This document shows, in pieces, positions 1 to 7,225 of a DNA stretch of 64,000 bases; the stretch's first letter is position 1; the number at the start of each line of letters is the position of its first letter. Source of the DNA: Balneola sp. (GTDB lineage: Bacteria > Bacteroidota > Rhodothermia > Balneolales > Balneolaceae). The notes under the pieces were generated by a model that was given only the letters and a program-made list of their open reading frames with translations, searched no databases and was not told where the DNA came from. The position numbers and the translations under genes are program-made. The stretch is from contig JAEPNB010000008.1 in assembly GCA_017643645.1 (NCBI GenBank), positions 124,001 to 188,000 on the forward strand, in the 5' to 3' direction.

Positions 1-56
1 TGACTTTATTTTCGCCATAATTTAAAACTCATAATTCAACATTTATAATTATTTCT

Positions 57-1229
57 TCAGGAAAGCGTCTTTTTTAATTCGCGGGCAATTACCAATCTCT
101 GAACTTCGGAAGTACCTTCACCGATGGTCATTAGTTTTGCGTCACGTAAGAATCTTTCCACATGATATTCTTTTGTGTAACCGTATCCCCCATGAATTTG
201 AATGGATTCCAATGCAGCTCGTACAGATAGTTCAGATGCAAACAACTTAGCCATGGAAGCTTCCACGGTGTAAGGTTTACCTTTATCTTTTAAAAGGGCG
301 GCTCTTAACACAAGTAGTCTAGCTGCTTCGATCTCAGTTGCCATGTCTACGATCTTTCCTTCCATATACTGGAAGTTTCCGATTGCAGTTCCGAACTGCT
401 TTCTCTCCATTGAATATTTGAGAGCTTCTTCATAAGCACCACGAGCGATTCCAACAGAAAGTGCTGCGATCCCAACACGACCGCCATCCAGAACTTTCAT
501 TGTGTCGACGAATCCCATTCCTTCATCCCCAAGGAGATTTTCAGCAGGGACTTTCACGTTTTCGAAAACCACTTCGGTTGTGTCAGATGAATTCATTCCC
601 AACTTATGCATTCCCGGTCCGGGATTCACTCCGTCCCATTTTCCTTCTACGATGAATGCACTAATTCCTTTAGTTCCTTTAGATGGATCAGTTTTAGCCA
701 GAACGATGTAAATATCTCCAACAGAACCCTGAGTTATAAAGATTTTGGAACCATTAATGATATAATGATCTCCATCTTTAACTGCGGTTGTTTTCATGCC
801 GGAAGCGTCAGAACCAGAACCTGGCTCTGTTAAACACCAGGCTGCCAATTGCTCACCAGAAGTGAGTGCAGGCATATACTTTAATTTCTGTTCATGAGAA
901 CCTGCAACAGCAATATGTCCTGTTCCCAGTGAAGTATGAGAAGCTACGGTTAAAGCCAAAGAAGCATCCCAACGAGCAATTTCTTCTAAAGCGAGGCAAA
1001 AGCTTACTACATCAAATCCACCACCACCATATTGTTCTTCGTGATAGATGCCAAGCATTCCAAGTTCACCCAATTGTTTAACAATCTCATGAGGGAACTC
1101 TTTGCTGTTATCTCTTTCCATCACTGTGTCTGCGACGTTGCGTTCTACGAATTCTTTTACGCTGTCGCGAATCATTTTTTGGTCTTCAGTGAGGTCAAAT
1201 GAGAGCTCTCTTTCTAGTACAGTATCCAT
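57..1229 (-). CDS. acyl-CoA dehydrogenase (short/branched-chain type)
   Basis: FAD enzyme that makes the alpha-beta double bond of an acyl-CoA and passes electrons to ETF. The 390-residue length is normal for the family. Visible signatures are the flavin/substrate segment [13 protein letters not shown] near residues 131-143 and the C-terminal GEGTSEVQR, whose Glu at about residue 371 is the catalytic base position of short-chain and branched-chain enzymes; [17 protein letters not shown] precedes it. It is the last gene of a minus-strand run that also encodes both ETF subunits and a FixC/FixX quinone reductase, so electron acceptor and donor are encoded together. Substrate chain length cannot be read from the sequence. 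A hairpin lies in the 195-base gap upstream, so it may also be transcribed separately. Confidence 0.93.
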   Translation of the reverse strand: MDTVLERELSFDLTEDQKMIRDSVKEFVERNVADTVMERDNSKEFPHEIVKQLGELGMLGIYHEEQYGGGGFDVVSFCLALEEIARWDASLALTVASHTSLGTGHIAVAGSHEQKLKYMPALTSGEQLAAWCLTEPGSGSDASGMKTTAVKDGDHYIINGSKIFITQGSVGDIYIVLAKTDPSKGTKGISAFIVEGKWDGVNPGPGMHKLGMNSSDTTEVVFENVKVPAENLLGDEGMGFVDTMKVLDGGRVGIAALSVGIARGAYEEALKYSMERKQFGTAIGNFQYMEGKIVDMATEIEAARLLVLRAALLKDKGKPYTVEASMAKLFASELSVRAALESIQIHGGYGYTKEYHVERFLRDAKLMTIGEGTSEVQRLVIARELKKTLS

Positions 1230-1331
1230 CTTTTTGAAAAGTCTTTAGTTATTGAAAAATCTTGTTGGAAACGCTTCCATAAAATAACGTTTTTGCGTAC
1301 CAATTTCGTCTAAGAATGTGTAAAAATATTG

Positions 1332-1411
1332 AAGGTGTGATAGTGCTAAAGTGTTATAGTGTTGCGGTTGTACAAAAGGGAATCCGCAACACTATAACAC
1401 CATCACACCTT
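1332..1411. repeat. long interrupted palindrome between fixX and acyl-CoA dehydrogenase
   Basis: The arm 1351-1367 (gtgttatagtgttgcgg) is exactly complementary to 1384-1400. The outer segments 1332-1341 and 1402-1411 also pair, with an extra stretch bulged out on the left. It could act as a transcription attenuator or processing site in the ETF operon, or be one of the self-complementary intergenic repeats seen elsewhere in the window. It lacks a T-run on the minus strand that would make it a standard terminator. Confidence 0.75.
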
Positions 1412-1424
1412 AACACTATATTTT

Positions 1425-1727
1425 TTATCCAAAATTCCAGGTTACGCCACGTCCAATTTCAGGATCGGGGAAATTCCAATCCACAGCACCCTGATCGCAG
1501 GCATACATACAAGTTCCACATTCGATGCAGTCTTCGACTTGGAAGTGAACTTTTCCGTCTTCATCCATCGTGTAGCAATTAGCAGGACAAACCCATGTTG
1601 TACATTTATGAGGACAAGTTGAGTTGCAAATATCTGTATCAACAATGATATGAGGCTTGATCTCAGATTTAGCTTGGTTACGGTAACTGACAAGTCCGAG
1701 TCGTTCTGGAAGGCTTAGTAGTTTCAT
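1425..1727 (-). CDS. fixX: FixX-like ferredoxin, partner of FixC quinone reductase
   Basis: Small iron-sulfur protein of 100 residues. The C-terminal CIECGTCMYAC (Cys 67, 70, 73, 77) is a 4Fe-4S ligand set of the CxxCxxCxxxC kind, and five more cysteines lie at 34, 38, 42, 47 and 51 (CNSTCPHKC...CPANC), as in FixX and the ferredoxin domain of ETF-quinone oxidoreductase. It would carry electrons from the FixC flavoprotein to quinone at the inner membrane. In many bacteria the two parts are fused as one ETF-QO; here they are separate genes with another gene inserted between them. The start is the only ATG giving the conserved N-terminus. Confidence 0.9.
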   Translation of the reverse strand: MKLLSLPERLGLVSYRNQAKSEIKPHIIVDTDICNSTCPHKCTTWVCPANCYTMDEDGKVHFQVEDCIECGTCMYACDQGAVDWNFPDPEIGRGVTWNFG

Positions 1728-1734
1728 GATTCGA

Positions 1735-1764
1735 AAGTGAAAAGTGAAAAAGGTAAAAGTGAAA
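1735..1764. repeat. dispersed A-rich repeat, copy 1
   Basis: A 30-base purine-rich tract beginning aagtgaaaagtg lies just downstream of the four-helix-bundle gene (which reads on the minus strand) and before fixX. It matches 52016-52045 at 29 of 30 positions. A related tract in inverse orientation (2133-2163) lies on the other side of the four-helix-bundle gene, so that gene is flanked by imperfect inverted repeats. Confidence 0.7.
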
Positions 1765-1785
1765 TGTAAACGAAAAAAAGTGTTG

Positions 1786-2133
1786 TCATTGCATCATTTT
1801 TGAAAGCATTGCAAATACTTGGTTTGAAAGATCCGAAAGACGATCGATATCTTTTTCATTTAGATAATTAAGCGTTAACGCTATTTCAATTTGTGTATCA
1901 ACCTCAACAAGTGAGGAACGAGCTATTTGCAGAAATCTTTTGCGTTCAGTATCAGATGATCGTGCAGAACCTTCAGCAATGTTTGAAGGAATTGATACAG
2001 AAGCTCTTCTTAATTGACTTATTAAACCAAAATTCTCTGAAGACGGAAAGGTTTCCGTCAGCTTATAAATTTCTTTAACTAAATCTAAGCTAAATTGATA
2101 AACAGTAAGTTTTTTGTGGTTCAGATTTATCAT
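1786..2133 (-). CDS. four-helix bundle protein (23S rRNA intervening-sequence family)
   Basis: The 115-residue sequence matches the family found in 23S rRNA intervening sequences and as free-standing genes: an N-terminal region with KLTVYQFSLDLVKEIY, then the signature LISQLRRASVSIPSNIAEG at about residues 38-56, followed by two more helices. Family members are small helical proteins that form pentameric barrels; the function of free-standing copies is unknown. It sits between fixC and fixX, which normally work as a pair, in the same orientation, and is bordered by A-rich inverted repeats. It looks like a small inserted unit rather than a part of the ETF pathway. Confidence 0.85.
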   Translation of the reverse strand: MINLNHKKLTVYQFSLDLVKEIYKLTETFPSSENFGLISQLRRASVSIPSNIAEGSARSSDTERKRFLQIARSSLVEVDTQIEIALTLNYLNEKDIDRLSDLSNQVFAMLSKMMQ

Positions 2134-2163
2134 TTTTCACCTCTAACTTTTATCTTTTCACTT
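2133..2163. repeat. A-rich repeat in inverse orientation, upstream border of the four-helix-bundle gene
   Basis: The plus-strand tract tttttcacctctaac followed by ttttatcttttcactt is the approximate reverse complement of 1735-1764, sharing blocks aagtgaaaag and taaaagt. With copy 1 it brackets the four-helix-bundle gene. Confidence 0.5.
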
Positions 2164-3487
2164 AAAGCGACTTCCTCGCTTTAAATCCTAATTTCGCTAG
2201 TTCCCAGAGAGATGAATGTCTTTTGATGGCTCCAAGTAACATTTTTTCAGATTTCGGAGTTGGTTCATTTTTGATACTGAAGAATTGTCTTCCGAAATCA
2301 CATACTAAGTTTGGTACTTTATTCTGCATCACATCAGTGTGTAATAAATGAACAGCATCCTGGAAACCCTTGATGTCTTTCATAACATAGCTGTCATCCA
2401 TCTTTTTGCGATATTCTTTTAACGTAGCAGAGGTGTAATCGTTTTTAGCTTTCGCTTCTACAATCGTTTCTGCAGCCAGAATTCCTGATCGCATTGCGTA
2501 GTCCATTCCCTGAATCGCTTTTCCGGCATTCATCAATAAATTCGCAGCTTCTCCAACTAATAGGATTCCATCTTTATACAACTCTTTAGGCATCACTCTG
2601 GAATCACCGGAAGAAACAACATGAGCAGAATATTCCACAACTTCACCGCCTTTGATGGCATCGGCAATAGTAGGATGTTGCTTAAAATGATTTAGTACAT
2701 CATATGGCTTTTGCTTCTTTTCACGGAGATCTTTTAATCCCAGAACCAATCCAAGAGAAATGGTGTCCCGGTTTGTATATAAGAATCCACCGCCTTCGAT
2801 ACCGTTGGTAGCCCATCCAACAAATTCATTGCTCATTCCGCTTAATCCATTAAGCTGGAAACGATCTTCCAATACTTTCTGATCGAAACGAATGATCTCT
2901 TTGATGCCGGTCAACATATGATCAGCTGGAACATATTTATCTTGTAGTCCAACCTGACGAGTAAGGAGATTATTTACACCCTCAGCGATAATTACAGAAT
3001 CAGCAAAAAACTCATCTTCCCCTGTTTTGATTCCAACCGCTTTATCATTCTCCAAGATCACTTCATCCACTTTAATATCTGTGGCGATAAATGAATCCAT
3101 AGCAAAATCACTGGCATCAATAGCTTCCTGAACTTTTCCGGCTAACCAGTTATCAAACTTTGAACGAAGAACAACAACGCCTGTATAAGGCTTTTCGTTG
3201 AAGTGTGAAGATTTAAAATCCAAAGAAAATGATGACTGTTCATCCATGAACGTAAGACGGCGATGATTTATAAATCTATCCCAACCTCCGTCTTCCTCTT
3301 CCCAGTAATTAGGAACGAGTTTATTCAGGTCACTTCCCCAAAGAACTCCTCCGGATACATTTTTAGAACCGGGAAATTCTCCTTTTTCGATCAGAAGGAA
3401 CTTCATGTTGTTACGGGCTAATGTCATCGCAGCAGCAAGGCCGGCAACTCCACCTCCGATTACGATACAGTCAAATTTATCTTCCAT
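2162..3487 (-). CDS. fixC: FixC-like electron-transfer flavoprotein:quinone oxidoreductase
   Basis: FAD flavoprotein of 441 residues that takes electrons from ETF and, with FixX, reduces membrane quinone. The N-terminus is a Rossmann dinucleotide site (IGGGVAGLAAA, residues 10-20) followed by LLIEKGEFPGSKNVSGG, as in the FixC/geranylgeranyl reductase family. A second conserved FAD segment is GILLVGEAANLLMNAGKAIQGMDYAMRSG near residues 305-330. The C-terminus lacks the iron-sulfur domain of fused ETF-QO, consistent with the separate fixX gene. It is 53 bases from etfA and in the same operon. Full length with no sign of damage. Confidence 0.9.
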   Translation of the reverse strand: MEDKFDCIVIGGGVAGLAAAMTLARNNMKFLLIEKGEFPGSKNVSGGVLWGSDLNKLVPNYWEEEDGGWDRFINHRRLTFMDEQSSFSLDFKSSHFNEKPYTGVVVLRSKFDNWLAGKVQEAIDASDFAMDSFIATDIKVDEVILENDKAVGIKTGEDEFFADSVIIAEGVNNLLTRQVGLQDKYVPADHMLTGIKEIIRFDQKVLEDRFQLNGLSGMSNEFVGWATNGIEGGGFLYTNRDTISLGLVLGLKDLREKKQKPYDVLNHFKQHPTIADAIKGGEVVEYSAHVVSSGDSRVMPKELYKDGILLVGEAANLLMNAGKAIQGMDYAMRSGILAAETIVEAKAKNDYTSATLKEYRKKMDDSYVMKDIKGFQDAVHLLHTDVMQNKVPNLVCDFGRQFFSIKNEPTPKSEKMLLGAIKRHSSLWELAKLGFKARKSL

Positions 3488-3499
3488 TTTGCTCTATTT

Positions 3500-3540
3500 A
3501 ACCACAGAGAGCACAAAGATTCTCTGTGTACTTTGTGGTT
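3500..3540. repeat. intergenic palindrome of the accacagag...tttgtggt type
   Basis: The outer arms aaccaca (3500-3506) and tgtggtt (3534-3540) pair, and the inner cagaga (3504-3509) and tctctg (3521-3526) also pair, so alternative stems are possible. A looser relative (ccac...ttgtgtgtttgtgcattggtgg) lies at 61495-61548. Such sequences are common between genes in Bacteroidota genomes. Here it fills most of the gap between fixB and fixC. Confidence 0.6.
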
Positions 3541-4515
3541 TTAAGATTTGATTTTCTTTATTTCTTCGATGAATGGTGGGAGCACTTTGTATAGGTCTCC
3601 AACAATTCCGTAATCAGCAACTTCAAAAATCGGTGCATCCGGATCCTTATTGATCGCTACGATCACTTTACTGTTTGCCATTCCTGCAACGTGTTGAATT
3701 GCTCCTGAAATTCCAACAGCAATATAAAGTTGAGGAGAAACTACCTTCCCGGTTTGGCCAATTTGCAAACTAGGATCGTACACTCCGGATTCTGTAAGCG
3801 CTCTTGAAGCTCCGATCCCTGCTTTGAGTACAGAAGCCAGTTCTGAGATCAATGCTTTCCCGTCTTCATCTTTAACCCCACGACCTGCAGCTACAATTGC
3901 TTCAGCTTCGTTCAGGTCAATGGTATCTCCGGAAGCAGAAATGATTTCTCGAAGAGTTGATTTCATTTCAGAATCATCCATGCTGAAGTCTATGTTTACA
4001 ATTTCTGCAGATTCAGGCGATTCGTTTAGATCGTAAGAACCGGAACGAACGGAAACCAATACCTTGTCAGATTTAGCTTCGGTGTTGTTCATGATCTTGG
4101 CTGCCATTACAGGTCTTTTTGCTTTTACTCCGCCATCTATCAATTCGAAGGAAGCCACATCAGCAATAACCGCAGCATTTTGGTTAGCAGCTAAAGCTCC
4201 CAAAACATCTTTGGTGCCCTCTGTGGATGCAAAAGCAAAAACAGATGGATTTACAGAGTTCATTACATTTGCTAAAGCTTTTAGCAAAGGTGTATTCATA
4301 TGGTTTTTGAAGATCGGGTCTTCCACAACATGAACTTTAGAAGCTCCGTATTTTTGAATCCCTTCTATAAAAGAAGAAGCGTTTGCATCGATAACAACAG
4401 CTTCACATGAAGCGCCCGATGCATCAGCCAGAGATTTACAATGTGATAAAACTTCCAAAGAAGATCGCTTTAATTTTCCGTCTGAAATTGCGATGTATGT
4501 TAAAATCGTGCTCAT
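3541..4515 (-). CDS. etfA: electron transfer flavoprotein subunit alpha
   Basis: FAD-binding ETF subunit of 324 residues. The C-terminal domain carries the family signature GQTGKVVSPQLYIAVGISG with AIQHVAGM following, then INKDPDAPIFEVADYGIVGD, all parts of the FAD site. The N-terminal domain (about 1-190) is the divergent Rossmann-like part. With ETF beta it shuttles electrons from acyl-CoA dehydrogenase to the FixC/FixX quinone reductase. It follows etfB by 88 bases and precedes fixC by 53 bases on the minus strand. The length and motifs fit FixB as well as ordinary ETF alpha; no nitrogen-fixation gene is present, so a fatty-acid or amino-acid catabolic role is more likely. Confidence 0.94.
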   Translation of the reverse strand: MSTILTYIAISDGKLKRSSLEVLSHCKSLADASGASCEAVVIDANASSFIEGIQKYGASKVHVVEDPIFKNHMNTPLLKALANVMNSVNPSVFAFASTEGTKDVLGALAANQNAAVIADVASFELIDGGVKAKRPVMAAKIMNNTEAKSDKVLVSVRSGSYDLNESPESAEIVNIDFSMDDSEMKSTLREIISASGDTIDLNEAEAIVAAGRGVKDEDGKALISELASVLKAGIGASRALTESGVYDPSLQIGQTGKVVSPQLYIAVGISGAIQHVAGMANSKVIVAINKDPDAPIFEVADYGIVGDLYKVLPPFIEEIKKIKS

Positions 4516-4552
4516 TTAATTCCTTTCAGTCAAATTTTGAATTTTGAGAGAT

Positions 4553-4580
4553 GAATTTTGAATTACTTAATTCAAAATTC
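4553..4580. repeat. AT-rich palindrome between etfB and etfA
   Basis: The sequence gaattttgaatta (4553-4565) is followed almost at once by its complement ttaattcaaaattc (4567-4580), giving a near-perfect 28-base palindrome with a small central mismatch. Similar palindromes made of aattcaaaatt or aattcttaatt words lie at 50163-50200 and 62306-62334. Confidence 0.7.
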
Positions 4581-4603
4581 AGAATCCATCATTAATAATT
4601 TAT

Positions 4604-5374
4604 TTAAAGTACGTTTGCTTCAGTGTCTAATAGCTGAGCTACTTCACGAGCTACTTCTTCAGCTTCGCCTTCGTATTTTTTACCTGCTTGTCTGGCTGGT
4701 TTTTCTTCGTATGAAGTTACCTTAGTATCAGCTTTTAATTCAGCTTCATCAATTCCCAAAGATGAAATCTCAACCTGATCAATTGGCTTTCTCTTTGAAG
4801 CCATGATTCCTTTCAGATTTGGGATTCGGGGATCATTCATATCATTAGAACAAGTAACCGCACATGGAGTTGGAAGTTCGATCATTTCCTGACCGCTGTC
4901 ACCCTGACGTTTAACAACTAGATTTCCGTTCTCAACCTCTAATCCAACGGCATTCGTTGTATATGGAAGACTTAAATGTTCAGCAACCATGCTTCCGGTC
5001 AATCCTGAATCTGTATCCTGAGATTGCTTTCCAAGTCCGATCACATCGTATTCTTTATCTTTAAAGAAAGCAGAAAGAATTTTTGCATAGCTGGCTGAAT
5101 CGTATTCTTCAGCACCTGAAGCAAGAATATGAGTTGCTTTATCAGCTCCCATAGCTAAAGCTTTTCGAATTGTTTCTGATGCTTTAGCGGGGCCGATACA
5201 AACAACTTCAACTTCTCCGCCGTGTTTTTCTTTTAACACTAAAGCTTCCTCAACCGCAGATGCATCGTAGGCATTTAAAACCATTCGGTCTGCATCCATG
5301 ATTAGCTCGCCTTCTTTGATCTGAAGTGGTGCGTAAACATCGGGCACCATCTTAATACATATATAAAATTTCAT
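4604..5374 (-). CDS. etfB: electron transfer flavoprotein subunit beta
   Basis: AMP-binding ETF subunit, 256 residues, the usual size. It begins MKFYICIKMVPDVYAPL and contains ADRMVLNAYDASAVEEAL, the GKQSQDTDSGLTGSMVAEHL segment near residue 125 and the partner-recognition region NDPRIPNLKGIMASKRKPI near residue 190, which in the family docks on acyl-CoA dehydrogenases. First gene of the minus-strand ETF operon, followed by etfA, fixC, a four-helix-bundle gene, fixX and an acyl-CoA dehydrogenase. The 80-base gap to the next gene must hold the operon promoter; I could not pick out a convincing -33/-7 pair. Confidence 0.94.
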   Translation of the reverse strand: MKFYICIKMVPDVYAPLQIKEGELIMDADRMVLNAYDASAVEEALVLKEKHGGEVEVVCIGPAKASETIRKALAMGADKATHILASGAEEYDSASYAKILSAFFKDKEYDVIGLGKQSQDTDSGLTGSMVAEHLSLPYTTNAVGLEVENGNLVVKRQGDSGQEMIELPTPCAVTCSNDMNDPRIPNLKGIMASKRKPIDQVEISSLGIDEAELKADTKVTSYEEKPARQAGKKYEGEAEEVAREVAQLLDTEANVL

Positions 5375-5454
5375 TCTTATGGTTTTGCAATTCGTAGTTA
5401 TTAATGTAACCGCTTTTTTGGGTCGACAATATACAAAACCAAAAGAAAAGTATT

Positions 5455-6354
5455 TTAATTCTGTAGGTTAGAATACTCGGTTAAATGACCCTGATCTGTT
5501 TCCAAAAGAATGCTGTACGCCTGACGCCTTACAGTTGCCTCTGCTTCCCCGAAAATTCCGGATATTTCTCTGGCTTTGGTATCGAAGAAAATATCGAACA
5601 AGTAATTGCTAGTAGCCCGGCGCTTTGAATCTCGTATCAAGGTGAGAGCCTGTAAAACTTCCTGTCGTGCAAGGTCGGGATCAGCTGAAAATTGATCCAA
5701 CCCAAGTCGGTGATAAGAATAGTAAGCAGTTCGAAGAGGTTCATAAGAAGCATTTAACAGATCAGAAACAAGGGTAAATTTGTTTCTTCGGTTATTTGCA
5801 GCTCTGGTCCAGCCCGGAGAGGCTGTTGTTTGGGCGAGGTCGACCACTTGTTGGGCTTTTCTGAAATACTCTGTTCCACCTAATTCTGAGAAGCTATCAA
5901 AATCATAACCAAGAATTATATTCATGAAGAAATCGAGAGTACCTGTAAGATTGTCGAATTGAAGCTCATCGTGAATTAAAGTGCGACCTTCCGGATAATT
6001 AAATCTCCAGCTTTCGTCTGAGAGAATAATAGAAGTTGTTTCAGTTACAGTATCATAAATGGGGCGGCGTGCGGTGAATATTACTCTGGATCCAAAATCA
6101 AAATTAGAGTTGCCGGTTTCTATAATCAACTGAATTTGACACTCAATTCTTTCATGCTCTTCAAATTGTGCTTCTGTCCAGCTGTAATCATTTATATACT
6201 CTTCAATACGGTTTTCCAGCTCAGTCAGATATGAATAAGAATTACCTTCCAACAAATCATAATTTAAGTTCACCTCACATTCAAATTCTTGTGAAAAAGA
6301 GGAACTTGCTACAAAGCTGAATATTATTAATAAGTAAAATCTTAGGTTAAGCAC
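5455..6354 (-). CDS. DUF4835 family secreted protein
   Basis: The 299-residue protein has an N-terminal signal peptide (hydrophobic run ending SSSFSQE) and the features of the DUF4835 family of Bacteroidota: early FECEVNLNYDLL, then a central region with RPIYDTVTETTSIIL and a C-terminal helical half with YYSYHRLGLDQFSADPDLARQE. Function is unknown; the protein is expected in the periplasm or attached to the outer membrane. In many Bacteroidota it lies directly beside coaBC and recN; here it stands alone, divergent from an outer-membrane gene, with coaBC about 51 kb away. The assignment rests on sequence resemblance from memory. Confidence 0.75.
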   Translation of the reverse strand: MLNLRFYLLIIFSFVASSSFSQEFECEVNLNYDLLEGNSYSYLTELENRIEEYINDYSWTEAQFEEHERIECQIQLIIETGNSNFDFGSRVIFTARRPIYDTVTETTSIILSDESWRFNYPEGRTLIHDELQFDNLTGTLDFFMNIILGYDFDSFSELGGTEYFRKAQQVVDLAQTTASPGWTRAANNRRNKFTLVSDLLNASYEPLRTAYYSYHRLGLDQFSADPDLARQEVLQALTLIRDSKRRATSNYLFDIFFDTKAREISGIFGEAEATVRRQAYSILLETDQGHLTEYSNLQN

Positions 6355-6400
6355 TTAGTTTTTTCCTTTATATGTAACATATTATATCAATTACCACCCA

Positions 6401-7225
6401 ATGATACGAATACGAACATATCTATATAAAATTACTTTTGTTCTAATTTTTATTAGCACACCGGAAATGGGACTGGCGCAACTTACCATGGGTGCGGATG
6501 GTTTAGCCTTAGGACAAGCTACTACTGCTTTACAGAATAATAATTGGGCGATTTTTTCAAATCCGGCAACGATTAATAATGAACAGAAAGGGATTAGTTT
6601 TTTCAGCTTAAGAAATTATGGATTTACTGAATTAACAGATATTGCGGCTTCGGGATCTTTACCAACCAGGTATGGGAATGTTGCATTCGGTTTTCATAGA
6701 TATGGTGGAGATCTGTTTAATGAAACCAGAATCCGCATTGGATATGCTAATTATTGGAATGATCTTAAATATGGTATAGCGCTAAATTACAATCATATTT
6801 CTCAGGCTTCTCCGTATGGGTCAGGTGGTGCTGTTGGCTTAGATGTCGGGTTGGCTGCGCGTATAGCTGAAGGACTTTGGTTAGGTGCTAAAGCTACTAA
6901 TCTGAATCAGCCTGATTATAATTTTGCTGCAAATGAGGAATCTCTGTCCAGAGAACTGGCAATAGGGTTGAGTTATGATCTGGATGAAAATGCATTATTT
7001 CTTTTTGATGTTGTCAAAGATGTACGTTTTCCGGTTGCCTATCGGGGTGGAATAGAGGTAAAAGTTGTAGAAAATCTTAAGGGAAGGGTTGGGGTAACAA
7101 CCGAGCCAAATACATATTCATTTGGAGTGGGTTATGAAGCAACTCTCTGGGAAGCTAATCTGGTGTTTCAGAGACACGAAACACTCGGGTATAGTCCCGG
7201 AATAGGATTGAATTTCTTTTTCTAG
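6401..7225 (+). CDS. PorV/PorQ-like outer-membrane beta-barrel protein
   Basis: The 274-residue protein has a signal peptide ending GLAQ and the opening MGADGLALGQATTALQNNNWAIFSNPA, typical of the PorV/PorQ/UPF0164 family of FadL-like barrels. The remainder alternates short hydrophobic and polar segments and ends in aromatic residues (GIGLNFFF), the usual C-terminal strand of an outer-membrane barrel. PorV-family proteins serve type IX secretion, but several paralogues have no proven role, so I do not assign it to that system. The stop codon TAG (7223-7225) is immediately followed by the ATG of the next gene, which suggests translational coupling. Confidence 0.75.
   Translation: MIRIRTYLYKITFVLIFISTPEMGLAQLTMGADGLALGQATTALQNNNWAIFSNPATINNEQKGISFFSLRNYGFTELTDIAASGSLPTRYGNVAFGFHRYGGDLFNETRIRIGYANYWNDLKYGIALNYNHISQASPYGSGGAVGLDVGLAARIAEGLWLGAKATNLNQPDYNFAANEESLSRELAIGLSYDLDENALFLFDVVKDVRFPVAYRGGIEVKVVENLKGRVGVTTEPNTYSFGVGYEATLWEANLVFQRHETLGYSPGIGLNFFF

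Noticed and set aside
1316-1582. Possible plus-strand gene of 88 residues opposite fixX
   Set aside because: It reads through the palindromic repeat and the complement of the well-supported fixX gene.
57-5374. Nitrogen-fixation Fix complex
   Set aside because: Although the genes are FixABCX-like, no nif genes are present and an acyl-CoA dehydrogenase closes the operon.
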